Source: Ruminococcaceae bacterium OttesenSCG-928-L11
GTDB lineage: Bacteria; Bacillota; Clostridia; Oscillospirales; Ruminococcaceae
Length of the DNA: 40,372 nucleotides
NCBI GenBank assembly: GCA_030265885.1
Contig: JAJDGX010000008.1
Coordinates: forward strand, 1 to 40,372
Direction of reading: 5' to 3'
Shown piece after piece: positions 39,304-40,372 of this stretch (positions within the stretch are counted from its first letter, which is position 1; the number at the start of each line of letters is the position of its first letter). The notes beneath the pieces are model-generated. The model worked only from the letters and a program-made list of their open reading frames with translations, ran no database searches and was not told the origin of the DNA. A program made the translations under genes and the position numbers.

Positions 39304-40372
39304 ATGCAGCCATTGCGATTTATTATGGTGGGCGCCGGCGGCTTCGGCGCGTACTGGATTCGTACGATATTCCCACGGATTGCCCAGTGGGCGCAGCCTG
39401 TGGCTGTCGTGGACATCAACGGTGACGCCCTAGCCCTGCCAAAGGAACGGGGCACCGTTCCCGCAGAGAAGCTGTACACGGACATTCACAAGGCCATCGC
39501 GGAGACACCCTGCGACTTTTTGGTGCTGGTGATTCCGCCGGAGCATCGGATGCCCTATATTGATTTGGCGGTTAAGCACGGGCTTCATGTGCTGTGCGAG
39601 AAGCCCATCGCCCCCACCATGGACGACGCCTGCCAAATGTATGCCAAGCTGGCCGGGGCGGGGCTCAAGGCATCGGTGACTGTAAGCCACCGGATGGAGC
39701 GGGAGAAGCAAAGCCTGAACCGTCTGCTGGACGACAAGGTCTACGGCAAGCTGAATTACATCACCGGGCGCTTTACCATGCGGCGGCAGCTGCGGGAGTA
39801 TCCCTCCGGCACAAGCAGCTGGGAGGAGTATGTGCGGGCGGCCATGTCCGGCGGCGTCATCCATGAACTGGACACCTTCCGGGGGCTGGCTCGCTCCAAC
39901 GCCAAAACAGTTTTTTCCCGTATGTGGCGGTTTGACCCCGGCTCCCACGGGGCGGGGCTCAGTTCCATGACCACAGTGGAGATGGAAAACGGCGTGACCT
40001 GCTTCATCGAACACAGCAGCGCCAACGCCACAGAACTCAACGGCTGGTCCCGGGAATATTACCGGGCGGAATGCGAAAGCGCCACCGTTGTGCTGGACGG
40101 CACCACCCTCACCGCCTCCAGCGGGCTGGGCTTCCCCCTGCCGCTTCGCGCGGATCTGCCCCTCGCCGATGACGACTGCTGGGATCACACCCTCATTGTC
40201 CGGGATTTTTGCGCCTGGCTAAATGGTGGGCCGGAGCCGGAAACTACCATGAAGGATCATCTGCATTGCTGCGCGCTGACCTTCGCCGCGGTGGAAAGCG
40301 CCGTCACCGGCAAAGCCGTGGATGTGCAGGCATATCTGAAGGAATCCCTGGCAAAGCACCAAATCGCCCTTT
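39304..40372 (+). CDS. Gfo/Idh/MocA family oxidoreductase (3' end cut by window edge)
   Basis: The open frame from the ATG at 39304 continues to the window edge without a stop, giving at least 356 residues. It has a nucleotide-binding segment MVGAGGFGAYW (8-18), the EKP motif in VLCEKPIAP (99-101) and the substrate-side pattern GGVIHELDTF (H187, D190). It starts behind AAGGAGGAACAAAA, 12 bases after the glycosidase gene, so the two are cotranslated. It is not a close copy of the oxidoreductase at 15014. It probably oxidises a sugar or glycoside delivered by the second importer. Confidence 0.9.
   Translation, partial: MQPLRFIMVGAGGFGAYWIRTIFPRIAQWAQPVAVVDINGDALALPKERGTVPAEKLYTDIHKAIAETPCDFLVLVIPPEHRMPYIDLAVKHGLHVLCEKPIAPTMDDACQMYAKLAGAGLKASVTVSHRMEREKQSLNRLLDDKVYGKLNYITGRFTMRRQLREYPSGTSSWEEYVRAAMSGGVIHELDTFRGLARSNAKTVFSRMWRFDPGSHGAGLSSMTTVEMENGVTCFIEHSSANATELNGWSREYYRAECESATVVLDGTTLTASSGLGFPLPLRADLPLADDDCWDHTLIVRDFCAWLNGGPEPETTMKDHLHCCALTFAAVESAVTGKAVDVQAYLKESLAKHQIAL

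Overview
The window looks like chromosome from a GC-rich Clostridia bacterium, probably an Oscillospirales-type gut anaerobe. That placement is inferred from the housekeeping proteins (DUF5711, CvpA, EcfA1/A2/T-TruA, infC-rpmI-rplT), the LplB/YtcP-type sugar transporters and a cysteine-type sulfatase; it was not tested phylogenetically. No tRNA, rRNA, CRISPR array or transposase gene was seen.

Layout. (1) 1-11881, minus strand, is core genome. ruvC-ruvA-ruvB is followed by a small TIGR04076-like gene, glmM, a class I methyltransferase, ecfA1-ecfA2-ecfT, truA, a DUF5711 protein and a CvpA protein. Then infC-rpmI-rplT has its own strong promoter, an attenuator-like leader and an apparent AUU start codon on infC. 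(2) 12069-25368 is a carbohydrate island. A LacI-type regulator gene is followed by a cytoplasmic cysteine-type sulfatase gene on the minus strand. They diverge from a plus-strand set: a Gfo/Idh/MocA oxidoreductase, two xylose-isomerase-like TIM-barrel enzymes and a divergent phosphoglucose isomerase homologue. A binding-protein ABC importer (two permeases and a lipoprotein), a divergent NagB homologue and a second LacI regulator follow. (3) 25356-30546 is mixed: a membrane-anchored transglutaminase-like protein, a CGGC-domain protein, an MgtC/SapB protein with a probable attenuator leader, metA and a stand-alone FIST-domain sensor. (4) 30630-40372 is a second carbohydrate locus. A membrane-anchored AraC regulator diverges from a second importer of the same type, followed by a GH95-like cytoplasmic glycosidase and another Gfo/Idh/MocA oxidoreductase that runs off the right edge.

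How the genes may work together. Each carbohydrate locus pairs a regulator with an importer and intracellular enzymes; neither encodes its transport ATPase, so a shared MsmX-type ATPase elsewhere is expected. In the first locus two enzymes from sugar-phosphate families (the PGI-like and NagB-like proteins) keep much of their catalytic core but have altered phosphate-binding loops. The NagB-like protein also has Asn at a catalytic Asp position. With a cytoplasmic sulfatase and an oxidoreductase plus TIM-barrel pair, this suggests a pathway for imported sulfated, amino or otherwise modified sugars that does not run through ordinary 6-phosphates. That pathway is inference. Directly visible regulatory structure includes a matched 16-bp element near both divergent LacI-side promoters, AraC-type direct repeats abutting the -35 of the second importer, two leader attenuator candidates and a 178-bp element bounded by 25-bp imperfect inverted repeats.
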